From: Candidatus Melainabacteria bacterium
GTDB taxonomy: Bacteria; Cyanobacteriota; Vampirovibrionia; Obscuribacterales; Obscuribacteraceae
DNA: 37,571 nucleotides
Assembly: GCA_020853845.1 (NCBI GenBank)
Contig: JADYYD010000137.1
Location: 1-37,571 of the forward strand
Direction: 5' to 3'
Numbering within the stretch: the stretch's first letter is position 1; the number at the start of each line of letters is the position of its first letter. Below, one piece after another: positions 1 through 8,692 of this stretch. A program made the position numbers and the translations under genes. Below the pieces are notes generated by a model, which saw only the letters and a list, made by a program, of their open reading frames with translations, was not told where the DNA came from and did not search any database.

Positions 1-360
1 CTGGACGGTGGTCACCTTGCTTTTATGTGTTATGAGGCCATTCGCGGCAAGCCGGTAGAAGAACGTACTCAAGGAGAGATAGTCAAATGGGGCTTCTTGA
101 GTTTGATTGTTTTGATGGTCGTAATCATGTTCAACGATGTAACCGCACTTATGACCGGTAAGCTCAGCTTTAAGGCAATGAAGGAGAAAGCTAAGGAAGT
201 TCGCCAGCAGAGAGAATCTTTGAATTCTCCCGGCTCAGTAGATGCTGATCCTTCCGGCAGCAAAACTCCGGCGGCGCAAGACGCAAACAAAACAGACGCA
301 CCACCCGCTGACGCTCCTGCAAGTGAAGTTAAACCTGCAGAGCCCGCCCCTGCGCATTGA
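1..360 (+). CDS. rseP: RIP site-2 protease RseP, C-terminal fragment
   Basis: This is the 3' end of a gene that begins before the window. The frame is open from base 1 and opens with LDGGHL, the second zinc-binding motif of site-2 intramembrane metalloproteases (the LDG motif; its Asp is a metal ligand). It continues with the typical EAIRGKPV segment and a last membrane helix (about residues 32-48, LSLIVLMVVIMFND). RseP cleaves membrane-embedded substrates such as anti-sigma factors in the inner membrane. The final 55 or so residues are an Ala/Pro/Lys-rich hydrophilic tail, longer than the short tail of E. coli RseP. The gene ends in TGA, 21 nt before the FmdB-like gene on the same strand, so the two may be co-transcribed. 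The HExxH motif and the PDZ domain lie outside the window. Confidence 0.88.
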   Translation: MDGGHLAFMCYEAIRGKPVEERTQGEIVKWGFLSLIVLMVVIMFNDVTALMTGKLSFKAMKEKAKEVRQQRESLNSPGSVDADPSGSKTPAAQDANKTDAPPADAPASEVKPAEPAPAH

Positions 361-381
361 TCTACAGGATAGGTATCAACA

Positions 382-636
382 ATGGCTCAATATGATTATC
401 GCTGCAAAGATTGCCGAGAGACTTTTTCAGTCGAGCGCTCGATGACGGCGGAATCGACCGACTGTGCATGCGACAAGTGCGGCAGCACCGACGTGACTCG
501 TATTTGGAATGCGTTCATCCGGGCAGGTGGTGTCACTCCTGATGTCGGTCAGGGCTCCAAGTCATCATCGTCCAAATCGTCAGGCGGCGGCGGATGCGGC
601 TCCTGCTCAAGCTCTTCTTGCGGACCCTGTCACTGA
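382..636 (+). CDS. FmdB-family zinc ribbon protein
   Basis: An 84-residue protein that starts MAQYDYRC, the hallmark of FmdB-type putative regulatory proteins. Cys8-x2-Cys11 and Cys30-x2-Cys33 form a small zinc ribbon. The C-terminal third is a Ser/Gly/Cys-rich tail (GGGGCGSCSSSSCGPCH) with four more Cys and a terminal His, which could bind a further metal; such tails are common in the family. The function of FmdB-like proteins is not well established; they were named from a methylotroph amide-use locus. The ATG is preceded by an AGGATAGG purine stretch at a suitable distance. It lies between rseP and a DUF4239 gene on the same strand, with short gaps. Confidence 0.85.
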   Translation: MAQYDYRCKDCRETFSVERSMTAESTDCACDKCGSTDVTRIWNAFIRAGGVTPDVGQGSKSSSSKSSGGGGCGSCSSSSCGPCH

Positions 637-660
637 TATCAAGCTCGAGCGCCCGACTAG

Positions 661-1455
661 ATGCAAGCCGATACCTACGCGAATTCAATCATCATCTTCT
701 CTCTGGGCGTCGCCCTGTCTGTTGTCGGGTTGATATGGGTGCGTCAAAAAGTTCATATCGATTCGCTGATGGAGAATCACGAAGTGGGCGGGTACATGTT
801 GTCGGTTGTCGGCACCATGTATGCAGTGTTGCTGGGTCTGGTGGTTGTGGACGCGATGGCCAGGTTCCAGGAGGCACGCTCGATTGTCGAAGCAGAGGCC
901 AACAGCCTTGCCGACGTTTTCGTTCTGTCGCGCCGTTTCCCCCCGGAGAAACAAAAGAAGATTGAACATCTCTGTCTTGATTACGTGACTGAAGTCACAC
1001 AAGTCGAATGGCCGATGATGGATTCCGCCAACAAGAGCTTCAAGGCAAGAAAGCTGGTGTTCGACCTCATTCATGAAGTGATGGATTTCGAGCCTGTGAC
1101 GGAAAGTCAGAAAGCGATTTATCCGATGGCGGTTCAATCGGTCACGAATCTCTGGGACAACAGGCGGGCGCGAACGAACATATCAGATAACGGCATGCCC
1201 ATTGAAGAATGGGTGGTGTTGGTTCTCGGGGCGGCTGTGTGCAGCGTGTTTTCCTATTTCTTCGGGCTGAGAAATTTAAAGGCGCAAATCATAATGACGG
1301 CGCTTTGCTCAACTTTGATCGCATTGAACCTGTTCCTGGTTTTGATGTTCGGCTATCCGTTTTCCGGCGACATGAAAATCCGACCTGATGCTCTGGTCGT
1401 AGACAAGCTGATCTTCGAGCGTTTGCTCGGAATTAACAACGATTACCAGATGTAG
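661..1455 (+). CDS. DUF4239 (bestrophin-like) integral membrane protein
   Basis: A 264-residue protein with four predicted membrane helices in two pairs: about residues 9-27 and 44-64, then 185-205 and 210-232. A soluble, charged middle region of about 120 residues lies between them (EARSIVEAEANSLADVFVLSRRFP and following). This layout fits the DUF4239 family, whose members resemble bestrophin anion channels; its molecular function is unproven. The ATG follows directly after a TAG, with no strong Shine-Dalgarno sequence, so the start is only likely. The gene ends 6 bp from the stop of the convergent RlpA-like gene. Confidence 0.7.
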   Translation: MQADTYANSIIIFSLGVALSVVGLIWVRQKVHIDSLMENHEVGGYMLSVVGTMYAVLLGLVVVDAMARFQEARSIVEAEANSLADVFVLSRRFPPEKQKKIEHLCLDYVTEVTQVEWPMMDSANKSFKARKLVFDLIHEVMDFEPVTESQKAIYPMAVQSVTNLWDNRRARTNISDNGMPIEEWVVLVLGAAVCSVFSYFFGLRNLKAQIIMTALCSTLIALNLFLVLMFGYPFSGDMKIRPDALVVDKLIFERLLGINNDYQM

Positions 1456-1456
1456 T

Positions 1457-1469
1457 TTCGCTCAGCGAA
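1457..1469. terminator. Short hairpin at convergent gene junction
   Basis: TTCGC-TCA-GCGAA forms a 5-bp stem with a 3-nt loop exactly between the stop of the DUF4239 gene and the stop of the convergent RlpA-like gene. No U-tract follows on either strand, so a role as terminator is only suggested by position. Confidence 0.25.
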
Positions 1470-2244
1470 TATCTTGATCCAGGCTCACGAGCATCGAGCG
1501 GGTCGCAGCATGTCCGTCATGCATGCTTTCGGGAAGGAGCAAACATCCGGTTTTCGCGCGGGCATTCAAATTTCCAGTCGGCTCCCAATAGGTGAATTCG
1601 GTTTGGTCGAGATTGATGTTTGTGCGCGCTGCGTAATAACGTTCGATTTGTTTTCTATATGATTGTTTGTCGAGCTGTTTGGAAGCGAAGGCGACGCTCT
1701 TTGTAATAGGCATTCCGGCTGTTTCACCAATTTCTCTGGCAACTCTGCCGACGCCGTCTGGCAATTTTGCGATCGTTTCTCCTGTTTCTTTGGCTGTGCC
1801 TTCTATGCCTTTGGCTGTGCCTCCGACGCCTTTGGCCACGACTTTTCCGAGATAGCAAACAACATTGCCGATGCCGTCCAGTCCCAGTTTGTCGGCGGCT
1901 GCTTTCGACAAATCGAGCACGCGGCGTCCGTGATACGGACCGCGATCAGTCACAGTAACCTGGCATGTTTTGCCGTTTGATGTATTCTCCACGATCAATC
2001 TGGTGCCGAATGGCAAAGTCTTGTGAGCGCAGGTCATCTGATGCATGTTGTATGTCGTGCCGGATGCTGTGCGGCGCCCATGAAATTTCTTGCCGTACCA
2101 GGAAGCTACACCGGTAAAAAGTTTTTTGATGGGTTCATCGATTCCCGCGATACCAGACTTCGCTTCGGCGCTTGACGATGCGAGTGCAAAAACGAGCGTG
2201 AGTGCGACAAAGAGCGAGACGCTCTTTCTTCCATAAATATTCAT
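1462..2244 (-). CDS. RlpA-like double-psi beta-barrel exported protein
   Basis: A 260-residue protein with a signal peptide (about residues 1-28, ending AEA). Residues 44-125 form an RlpA-type double-psi beta-barrel: GVASWYG, FHGRRTASG, AHKTLPFGT and TDRGPY..RRVLDLS are all present. RlpA proteins act in the cell envelope; the Pseudomonas enzyme is a lytic transglycosylase that cuts peptidoglycan strands lacking stem peptides. The Glu normally found after TASG/TANG is Thr63 here, while His74 and Asp100 are kept, so activity is uncertain. No SPOR domain follows. Instead there is a Gly/Thr/Lys-rich repetitive stretch (about residues 132-180, GTAK-GIEGTAK-ETGETIAK type) and a basic tail. It lies downstream of panB on the same strand, 243 nt away, so it may have its own promoter. 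Confidence 0.75.
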   Translation of the reverse strand: MNIYGRKSVSLFVALTLVFALASSSAEAKSGIAGIDEPIKKLFTGVASWYGKKFHGRRTASGTTYNMHQMTCAHKTLPFGTRLIVENTSNGKTCQVTVTDRGPYHGRRVLDLSKAAADKLGLDGIGNVVCYLGKVVAKGVGGTAKGIEGTAKETGETIAKLPDGVGRVAREIGETAGMPITKSVAFASKQLDKQSYRKQIERYYAARTNINLDQTEFTYWEPTGNLNARAKTGCLLLPESMHDGHAATRSMLVSLDQDIR

Positions 2245-2487
2245 TTCCGTTTATCCCCAGCCAACGCAACAGATGGGTTTCTTCATTTGTCACTTGAAGG
2301 ACAAACGAACGGTTCCTAAAGTTCCCTAAGAAATTGCTAATCGCAATGCGAACCGGTGCCAGTCCTTGATTGGCATTGCATAGAGTGACTATTCAAGCCG
2401 TTCTTGCCTGACGCGCTTGTCTTGAATAAGTGTCGTTGAAATTGCTTCGTTTGCGTTTGCTAATCTAGTTTCGACCTTCGTCGTTCG

Positions 2488-3390
2488 TTAGCAGGTAAGC
2501 TCGCCTTTCAATTCCATATCGGCTGCGATTAGTTGGCGAAGTTCCGTTTCTTCTTCATCCGAAATAGCGAAGGACTCCGAATCATCAGGGAATCGCTTCT
2601 CCTTCACATCGCGTGCATAATTGCCGATTGCTTCGGTGCAAATATCGGAAAGGTTGGCATAACGCCGGACGAAACGCGGTTGGAAATCGGTGAATTTGCC
2701 CAGAAGGTCGTCGGTGACGAGGATCTGCCCATCGCACCCATTGCCCGCACCAATTCCGATTGTGGGAATTCTCAATTCTTCAGTGAGGATTTTCGCCACC
2801 GCCTTCGGTACCATTTCCAGGACCACGCTGAAGGCTCCGGCCTCTTCCAGTGCCTTGGCGTCACGCACCAGCTTTATTGCGTCTTCTGCAGTTTTACCTT
2901 GCACTTTATTGCCGCCCAAGCCGTGGATAGACTGCGGCGTGAAGCCCAGATGCCCCATGACCGGAATGCCCATTCCTACAAGCCTTTCGACAATCTCAAG
3001 GCTGAGCGGCGTCGCCCCTTCCAGTTTCACCGCGTGTGCTTCGGCTTCTTTTATAAAGCGACCGGCATTGGTGATGGCTTGAGTGACTTCGACCTGATAG
3101 CTCATGAAAGGAAGGTCGGCTACGACCAGCGCGCTCTTCACGCCCCTGGTGACGGCGCGCGTGTGATGGAGCATTTCTTCCATCGTCACGGCGTGGGTGG
3201 TTCTGTGTCCGAGCGCTACCATGGCCAGGCTGTCGCCGACGAGAATTACATCGACTCCGGCTCGGTCGACTATTTGCGCGGTCGAATAGTCATAAGCGGT
3301 AAGACAGACGATCTTCCTGCCCTCGCCTTTGTATTTCAAAAGGGTGTGGGTGGAGACTTGTTTGCTTGAGCCCTGAGTGTGTTTGGACAT
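2488..3390 (-). CDS. panB: 3-methyl-2-oxobutanoate hydroxymethyltransferase PanB
   Basis: A 300-residue TIM-barrel enzyme of pantothenate (coenzyme A) biosynthesis. It transfers a hydroxymethyl group from 5,10-methylene-THF to 2-oxoisovalerate, giving ketopantoate. Family motifs are clear: LTAYDY, VGDSLAMV (metal-binding Asp), VTMEEMLHHTRAV, ADLPFMSY, AVKLEG, PVMGHLGFTPQS, VLEMVP (catalytic Glu) and TIGIGAGNGCDGQILV. It is slightly longer than the usual 263-280 residues because of an acidic C-terminal tail (DDSESFAISDEEETEL). The ATG has an AGGAA Shine-Dalgarno. It lies 95 nt downstream of the TPR gene on the same strand, with a stem-loop in the gap. No panC or panD is visible nearby. Confidence 0.96.
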   Translation of the reverse strand: MSKHTQGSSKQVSTHTLLKYKGEGRKIVCLTAYDYSTAQIVDRAGVDVILVGDSLAMVALGHRTTHAVTMEEMLHHTRAVTRGVKSALVVADLPFMSYQVEVTQAITNAGRFIKEAEAHAVKLEGATPLSLEIVERLVGMGIPVMGHLGFTPQSIHGLGGNKVQGKTAEDAIKLVRDAKALEEAGAFSVVLEMVPKAVAKILTEELRIPTIGIGAGNGCDGQILVTDDLLGKFTDFQPRFVRRYANLSDICTEAIGNYARDVKEKRFPDDSESFAISDEEETELRQLIAADMELKGELTC

Positions 3391-3421
3391 GGCAGTTTCC
3401 TGTTTGTGGGCCTAATGATAA

Positions 3422-3447
3422 CAGGCCGGATATGCAATCCGGCACTG
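3422..3447 (-). promoter_or_regulatory. Stem-loop in the panB leader
   Basis: GCCGGAT and ATCCGGC (3425-3431 and 3437-3443) form a 7-bp stem with a 5-nt loop. CAG/CTG at 3422-3424 and 3445-3447 extend it by 3 bp across one bulged base. It lies 32-57 nt upstream of the panB start. On the plus strand a T5 run follows 6 nt after the extended stem, but no plus-strand gene precedes it. It could be an intercistronic terminator, an RNA processing site or a leader control element. Confidence 0.35.
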
Positions 3448-3485
3448 TAAGCCTTTTTAATATGGGCGGCCGGTGACGCAAAGCG

Positions 3486-5003
3486 TCAATAGCCCCGCTT
3501 CTTGAACTCCAATTCGCGGGCGCGGCGCCGCACGTCGTCTTGCTGAATATTGACGATGTGACGCGGATCATAAGGATACTTGCCGTCGATTTCATGAAAA
3601 CGCTGGTACATCATCCCTGCATCGGTGGCCAGACCCATCTTTTCGAGGATTACGCCTAAATTAAACAGAGCCGCGCCGAATTGGGGGCGCAGCAACTGCG
3701 CTTGCTGATATTTCGCCAGCGCACCGTTGAGATCGCCTGAGATTTCGCAAATCTCGCCCAGGTGCTGCACCGCTTCGTAGCACTCCGGATAAGTCTCGAG
3801 TATTCTGCCGAAAGTTTTCTTGGCGCTTTCATAGTCCCCGCCCTCTATTTCGAAGACGCCTCTTTTCACGAGCGCCTGCACTTCAGCCATGTCGAAGAGA
3901 GGCTGCTTGCGGCGAGCACCGCTGCGCAACGACTTTTCCAGAGCAGTGATTCGCCTGAGAGTATTGGCGCGGTCGACCGGCTGCTGCATCGCCGCCGCTT
4001 CTTTAAATGTATCGACCGCCTCGATGCCCAGACCCTTAACCTCACAGCAGGCGGCTTTGTAGAACTTCAGTTTATCCAACTGAATGCCCGGATATTTTTT
4101 CGAGTCGGCATAAACTGGCGTGATCTTTTCTGCTTCGCGCATGGCTAGAAGGCAGCGGTCCACGTCGCCGCGGTAATAACGCACACGCGCGAATTCATAA
4201 TTTGCGGCTGCAAAACGCGCATCGCATTGCAGCGCCTTGCGATACTCGGCTTCAGCCAGGTCGAATTGCGAGTTGCCGCAATAAACATTGCCCAGATAAT
4301 AGTGAATCATCGGATTGTTCGGGATCAATTTTTCCGCTTGCTGCAGCTTTTCCAGAGATTCGGAAATATCGCAAAGTCCTGATGAATACTTCTGATACAT
4401 AGCCAGACCTAGATCTTGCAGGGCATCGAAATAATTGGGATTGCATCTTATTGCGTCTTGAAACTGCTCGATTGCGCTATCGAGATCGCCCTTGTCGCGC
4501 AGCATTTCACCAAGGTGATAGTGCGCATCCGGATATCTCGGATTGATTTTGATTGTTTCTTCGAACATTTTTTCGGCATCGAATGTCTTGCCGGTCTTGC
4601 GCATGAACAGCCCGTAGTTGTTGCGGCATTCGACATAGTTGTAGTCGAGAGTGATAGCCGAGCCGAACCACAAATTGGCATTGTAAGTGTCGCCTGCTTC
4701 GGCGTAAGCAAGGGCCAGCATGTGGCAAACTTTTTTGTTGGAAGGGTCGTCATTTTGCGCCAATTTCAAATAATTGACTGCCTGAACGTAATCGCCGTTC
4801 TCAAAACACTGCACGCCTTTGCTGTAGTTGGAAGATGCTCTGCCCCGGTTGACGCCGGGAGCATCCGGGTTCATGTATTCAACCTGGGCCGTTGTCTGAT
4901 AAGCGGTCGTCGAGAGAACGGCAAGGGCGAGCAGAGCGGCGGCGAATGAGACTCGCCGCTTGGCGGCTTTGGTTTTCAAACCATTGTTTTCGGCAATCGG
5001 CAT
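3486..5003 (-). CDS. Tetratricopeptide repeat protein with N-terminal membrane anchor or signal
   Basis: A 505-residue protein. Residues 1-40 hold a basic start (KTKAAKRR) and a hydrophobic segment (VSFAAALLALAVLSTTAY), so it is exported or anchored in the inner membrane. About nine TPR units follow: a block at roughly residues 58-300 (examples ALAYAEAGDTYNANLWF and YLGNVYCGNSQFDLAEAEY) and another at roughly 375-480 (GVFEIEGGDYESAKKTFGRI). TPR arrays are protein-binding scaffolds; nothing here names the partner. The gene follows the 1050-residue protein on the same strand (134-nt gap) and precedes panB, so it may belong to one transcription unit. Its 3' end overlaps a small TGACGC-AAA-GCGTCA hairpin (3474-3488). 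Confidence 0.85.
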   Translation of the reverse strand: MPIAENNGLKTKAAKRRVSFAAALLALAVLSTTAYQTTAQVEYMNPDAPGVNRGRASSNYSKGVQCFENGDYVQAVNYLKLAQNDDPSNKKVCHMLALAYAEAGDTYNANLWFGSAITLDYNYVECRNNYGLFMRKTGKTFDAEKMFEETIKINPRYPDAHYHLGEMLRDKGDLDSAIEQFQDAIRCNPNYFDALQDLGLAMYQKYSSGLCDISESLEKLQQAEKLIPNNPMIHYYLGNVYCGNSQFDLAEAEYRKALQCDARFAAANYEFARVRYYRGDVDRCLLAMREAEKITPVYADSKKYPGIQLDKLKFYKAACCEVKGLGIEAVDTFKEAAAMQQPVDRANTLRRITALEKSLRSGARRKQPLFDMAEVQALVKRGVFEIEGGDYESAKKTFGRILETYPECYEAVQHLGEICEISGDLNGALAKYQQAQLLRPQFGAALFNLGVILEKMGLATDAGMMYQRFHEIDGKYPYDPRHIVNIQQDDVRRRARELEFKKRGY

Positions 5004-5137
5004 TTTTCGAGATTAAACCAGATTCGAGGTCAAATCAGATTTTACAAGAAATGAAACGTCCGCGCCTCGCCTCGAATCCAAGAGAAAGGGCGATGCTCGG
5101 CACCGCCCTTTCAGATTTGTTTGCTGTTCGGCGTCCT

Positions 5138-8100
5138 TTAGCGACGTTGCTGTTGTTGCAGAATGGCCTGACGCTGCTGCTCGGTCAGCATCAATTCTTG
5201 AGCGGTGCGAGCGCTGATTCTTTCGGCTAATGACATGTCGCCGTCCGGCAAGATTGCCGTTGCAGTGCCGGCCACCATCGGTGTGGCATTGCGCTGCGTC
5301 CACCAGCGGATTTCGTTTTGGCGGTTGATTATGTTGACGGCGCTGTTTTGAACCGAACTGCGAACCGCCGAGAGGCGATCTTTTACGGTCGGCAAGATCG
5401 GCTGCGGGCCCTTGCTGTCGATCAGTGTGCGAACGTGCGGGTCGCCCGATTGCAAGTAGAGCTGACGCATGTGGTCGGAATAGGTGTTGACCGCTTCGTG
5501 CGCCTTGACCGGATCCATGCCGCGTTGAACGAGTTTCAATTCAGCCGGCAGTCCGGAGCCGAATACTTGCGTAATCGTGTAATCGTTGGTGAATTGCTTG
5601 GGATCGCCGACCAGGTCTTTGACCGGCTTGCCGGCGACAATCGCATCGGCCATCGAGTCAGACAAAGCTTCCATCTTGGCGTAATTGGTCTTGAGCGACG
5701 GCATGATCGCCGAGAATGTCTTGCCTTCGAGCACCGTCAGTGGTGTTTCCATTTGAGCGGTGATCAATTCGCCCACTACTTTGTCCATGGTGTCGCGGTC
5801 GATGACGACCTTCTGACCGGGCTTGTCGAGGTTGTACAATTCGTACTCGCCTTTGGTCGAACCTTCACGAGAGAGGCGCATCAATGACTTGGCTTGAGCT
5901 TCCAAAATGGGGTCGCCCTTGCCCAGGTATTCGATTGTCTTGGCGCCGATAACCATTCTCAAGGCGTCGATGGCGTGCACTTCGAAGCCCATCGGGTTGT
6001 CCGGAGTAGCCATCTTGCTCGGGCTGAAGACATTGGAATTTTCCATCAGTCCGCCGTTGCGACGTCCGCCCATTAGCAAGCGGGCCAGTGATGCGGGCAT
6101 GTTGATGCCGGTCCAGGCGGTGCCGATGATGTCGGATGTATTTTCGTCTCTTGTCGCTCTCAAATAGCTTTCGATCAGTTTGCCATTCGTCCACTTCTCA
6201 CCGTTGACGACGAGCTCTTTGGCGACGCCTTCTTTGGTCATGATGGTGGCGACTTCGTTGTACTTCGGTCCCAGCGCTCTTTCGACCGACTTGGTCAGAA
6301 CGCCGCTTTCGCCGGATACATCGAGGAATTTTGCAATCAAGCCGTTCCAGTCGTGACCGATTTCATGGCCGTAGACGCCGATTGAAGAGGCGCGCTCGCC
6401 GAACATGTTGATCGGATATTTGACCAAATCCGGTCCCCAGACGGTGACTTTCTCGCCTGTCTTCGGATCTTCGGTGACGATGCGGCGCATCGTGTACGGT
6501 CCGGCGTTGACGACTTTGCCGTCGGGAGTTTTTACAAGGTCGGATGAAACTGCAAAGAGCGGCGGTGTTTTGCCTTGCAGGATGGTGAACGGATCTTTGA
6601 TGCCTGCTTCCTTCATCGAGGTGACGAGGAAGGAGAAGAATTCGTCGCCGACAAGATTGAGCTGGCGAGCCAATGCTTGTTGCGGACCCAGTCCGCCGGC
6701 TTGGCTCTGCGTCGAGGCGTCGGCGTAGAAGCGGAAGAGATCGTCGACTTGACCGACATCCTTCATCGTCTTCACTTCTTCTGCCAGTGCGAACATCGTC
6801 TTGGCGGGTGGAATATGTTCCGGTCCAAGAGGCGTTCTTTCTGCGTTCGTCGTGACTGCGTTGTAGACCTGACCGGTCATCTGATTCTTGTAAGCGATGA
6901 CTGTCGTGTCTTCCGGTGTGATGAGCGCGCGCTCGTCGGCTGTGACTTGAGCCATCTTCTGAAGATTGCCGACGTTCAATTCGCCGTCCGCTCTTACCTG
7001 TCCCGGCGTTGTTTCGTAAGGGACTTGACCCGGCTTATTATGCGGCTCGACAAGGACTGTGTCCGCTTTCTTGAAACCGGCGGGAACTTCGCCGCCGTCC
7101 ACCACGCGAGAAAGCGCTTCATTGGTTTGCAGATACTGTTCTCTGGTGCTTCTCATGCCGGCAAGTGCGGCATCGAGCTTGGGAATATTGAGGTCCGGAA
7201 CATCGGGAATCGGATCGTTGGCTTTCACTTGCTCGGGATTAAGACCTTTCTTGAGCAATGCCAGAGTGCGGTCGAAACCGTGATACTCGCCGTCTGCGCC
7301 CTTCAAACCGTGACGGTAGACCATGTGCGAATCGACTGCTTCGATGTGCTGACGCTGAGCCTGTTCCATGAGCGCTTTGGCTTGCTCCGGTGGAATATTG
7401 GCGAGCGGATTTTTGGCGGTCGGCTCTTCTTTCGGCTTGAACTTCGCGGCCCACTGGTCGACTTTGGCGGTGGTGCGATTGAGCAAGTTGCCGACTTTCG
7501 ATTCGTCGCTTGTCCAGAAGTGTTCGACTTTCTTGTCCCAGGCTGCGAATTTGGGACCGAGTTCTTTGCCTTCGACATAGCGTCCAAAACGTGAAGCATA
7601 GGTGCTTGCGGCTGCTGCTGTTTCGCCTTCGGCTGCCGCCGTTGCGGATTTGCCGAATCTGCCCATGACGCTGTCGGCCAATCCGCCCACTTTCTGTGCG
7701 GCGCCGACCGGGTTTTCCATGAATCTGCCTGTCAGTTTTTCGGCCTTGATGCCGATGTAACCACCGGCTACCGTGTCGAATGCGAACATGCCCATGTGGT
7801 TGCCGAAATTGGTGGCGGCTTTGTCCAGGTCCTGGCGGTTCGTAGCTTCCGAGGCTTCCTGACCGCCGCGTACAAAGGCTTTGACGCCGTCGATCAAGAA
7901 CATGCCGCCCATGACGGTGGCGAGCGCGGCTCGTCCGGAGCCGGTTTTAGGCAAAAAAGTCCGCATTGCTACACCGACGGTGCCTGCAAATGCGGCTTTA
8001 CCCAAAGCTTCTGACGGGTTCTTCCAATAATGTCCTACGGTATTGATCATGCCTTCGGGCGTTCTCAGAAGGCCTTTTCCGAAAACAGTCCCGTAACGCT

Positions 8101-8290
8101 CGACAGCGCCGATATCTTCGACAGGTCCTCTGGGAACTGTGCCGGCTGGAACGGCATCGGCGAGCATATTAGAGGTAAGGCTCAGTTTTTCGCGTGCCTG
8201 TTGAGCGGCTTGGTTCGCGTCGTTGACAAATGCGCCCAAATTCTCGTCGGCATTGACCATCATTTGTTCGCCTAACGTATTCCCGCCCAT
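5138..8290 (-). CDS. Large protein with HEIGH zinc-metallopeptidase-like motif
   Basis: A 1050-residue protein I do not recognise as a named family. The start is well supported: a full GGAGGT Shine-Dalgarno lies 5 nt upstream of the ATG. There is no signal peptide. Residues 90-180 hold Gly/Ala-rich, weakly hydrophobic stretches (ALGKAAFAGTVGVAM, ALATVMGGMFLIDGV, FDTVAGGYIGI) that could be membrane-active helices. The middle (about 230-560) is hydrophilic. Residues 642-646 read HEIGH within VYGHEIGHDWNG, the HExxH zinc signature with catalytic Glu; acidic residues in RATRDENTSD further on could supply a third ligand. The C-terminus is Gln-rich (TEQQRQAILQQQQ). It is first in a minus-strand run with the TPR gene, panB and the RlpA-like gene. 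A secreted or self-acting protease is possible but unproven. Confidence 0.7.
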   Translation of the reverse strand: MGGNTLGEQMMVNADENLGAFVNDANQAAQQAREKLSLTSNMLADAVPAGTVPRGPVEDIGAVERYGTVFGKGLLRTPEGMINTVGHYWKNPSEALGKAAFAGTVGVAMRTFLPKTGSGRAALATVMGGMFLIDGVKAFVRGGQEASEATNRQDLDKAATNFGNHMGMFAFDTVAGGYIGIKAEKLTGRFMENPVGAAQKVGGLADSVMGRFGKSATAAAEGETAAAASTYASRFGRYVEGKELGPKFAAWDKKVEHFWTSDESKVGNLLNRTTAKVDQWAAKFKPKEEPTAKNPLANIPPEQAKALMEQAQRQHIEAVDSHMVYRHGLKGADGEYHGFDRTLALLKKGLNPEQVKANDPIPDVPDLNIPKLDAALAGMRSTREQYLQTNEALSRVVDGGEVPAGFKKADTVLVEPHNKPGQVPYETTPGQVRADGELNVGNLQKMAQVTADERALITPEDTTVIAYKNQMTGQVYNAVTTNAERTPLGPEHIPPAKTMFALAEEVKTMKDVGQVDDLFRFYADASTQSQAGGLGPQQALARQLNLVGDEFFSFLVTSMKEAGIKDPFTILQGKTPPLFAVSSDLVKTPDGKVVNAGPYTMRRIVTEDPKTGEKVTVWGPDLVKYPINMFGERASSIGVYGHEIGHDWNGLIAKFLDVSGESGVLTKSVERALGPKYNEVATIMTKEGVAKELVVNGEKWTNGKLIESYLRATRDENTSDIIGTAWTGINMPASLARLLMGGRRNGGLMENSNVFSPSKMATPDNPMGFEVHAIDALRMVIGAKTIEYLGKGDPILEAQAKSLMRLSREGSTKGEYELYNLDKPGQKVVIDRDTMDKVVGELITAQMETPLTVLEGKTFSAIMPSLKTNYAKMEALSDSMADAIVAGKPVKDLVGDPKQFTNDYTITQVFGSGLPAELKLVQRGMDPVKAHEAVNTYSDHMRQLYLQSGDPHVRTLIDSKGPQPILPTVKDRLSAVRSSVQNSAVNIINRQNEIRWWTQRNATPMVAGTATAILPDGDMSLAERISARTAQELMLTEQQRQAILQQQQRR

Positions 8291-8519
8291 GTCTGACCTC
8301 CAGCGTTTCCTGTGTAACCCAGTGTTACGGTGAGATTTAAGACATGCAAAACCGCTTCACCAGGCAGGGCCGCCCGGGGGTTGAGAGGGATTTTGTTGGC
8401 GCTACTCTGGGGGTTAAGACCAGGGAGAGAACGTCTTAATCTGCACTCGCCGCCTTTCGGGTGATTTCCAGCCATTCCGGTCGGCAGCGACCTTTCACAC
8501 CTAAATGCTATCTCACAGA

Positions 8520-8553
8520 CCTACCGCGTGTATATTCGGGAAATTACGGTAGG
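8520..8553. repeat. Inverted repeat in divergent promoter region
   Basis: CCTACCG (8520-8526) and CGGTAGG (8547-8553) form a perfect 7-bp inverted repeat with a 20-nt spacer. It lies in the 402-nt gap between the divergently transcribed 1050-residue protein gene and the ADP-ribosylglycohydrolase-like gene. Placement just upstream of a possible promoter suggests an operator. The rest of the gap holds no ORF that looks coding. Confidence 0.35.
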
Positions 8554-8571
8554 CTGCGTAAGAATCCCATG

Positions 8572-8600
8572 CCGACATTAAATTGAGCGTCTGTCATAAT
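8572..8600 (+). promoter_or_regulatory. Candidate promoter of the ADP-ribosylglycohydrolase-like gene
   Basis: CCGACA (8572-8577, four of six matches to the -35 consensus) and CATAAT (8595-8600, five of six to the -10 consensus) are separated by 17 nt. Transcription would start near 8607 and leave a leader of about 85 nt. Confidence 0.35.
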
Positions 8601-8692
8601 TGTGAGCCGTTGGCAGGGTCTTGCGGAAGCAAGGGCGAAATTAGGCACTGTTGCCTTTTCTCGTCTTTCACTACCGAAAAAGAGGCGACAAA

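Noticed and set aside
2533-3369. 278-codon plus-strand ORF
   Set aside because: It is the antisense shadow of panB, which is certain.
6575-7594. 339-codon plus-strand ORF
   Set aside because: It lies fully antisense to the 1050-residue gene, which has a strong Shine-Dalgarno and a clear motif; its translation shows no family features.
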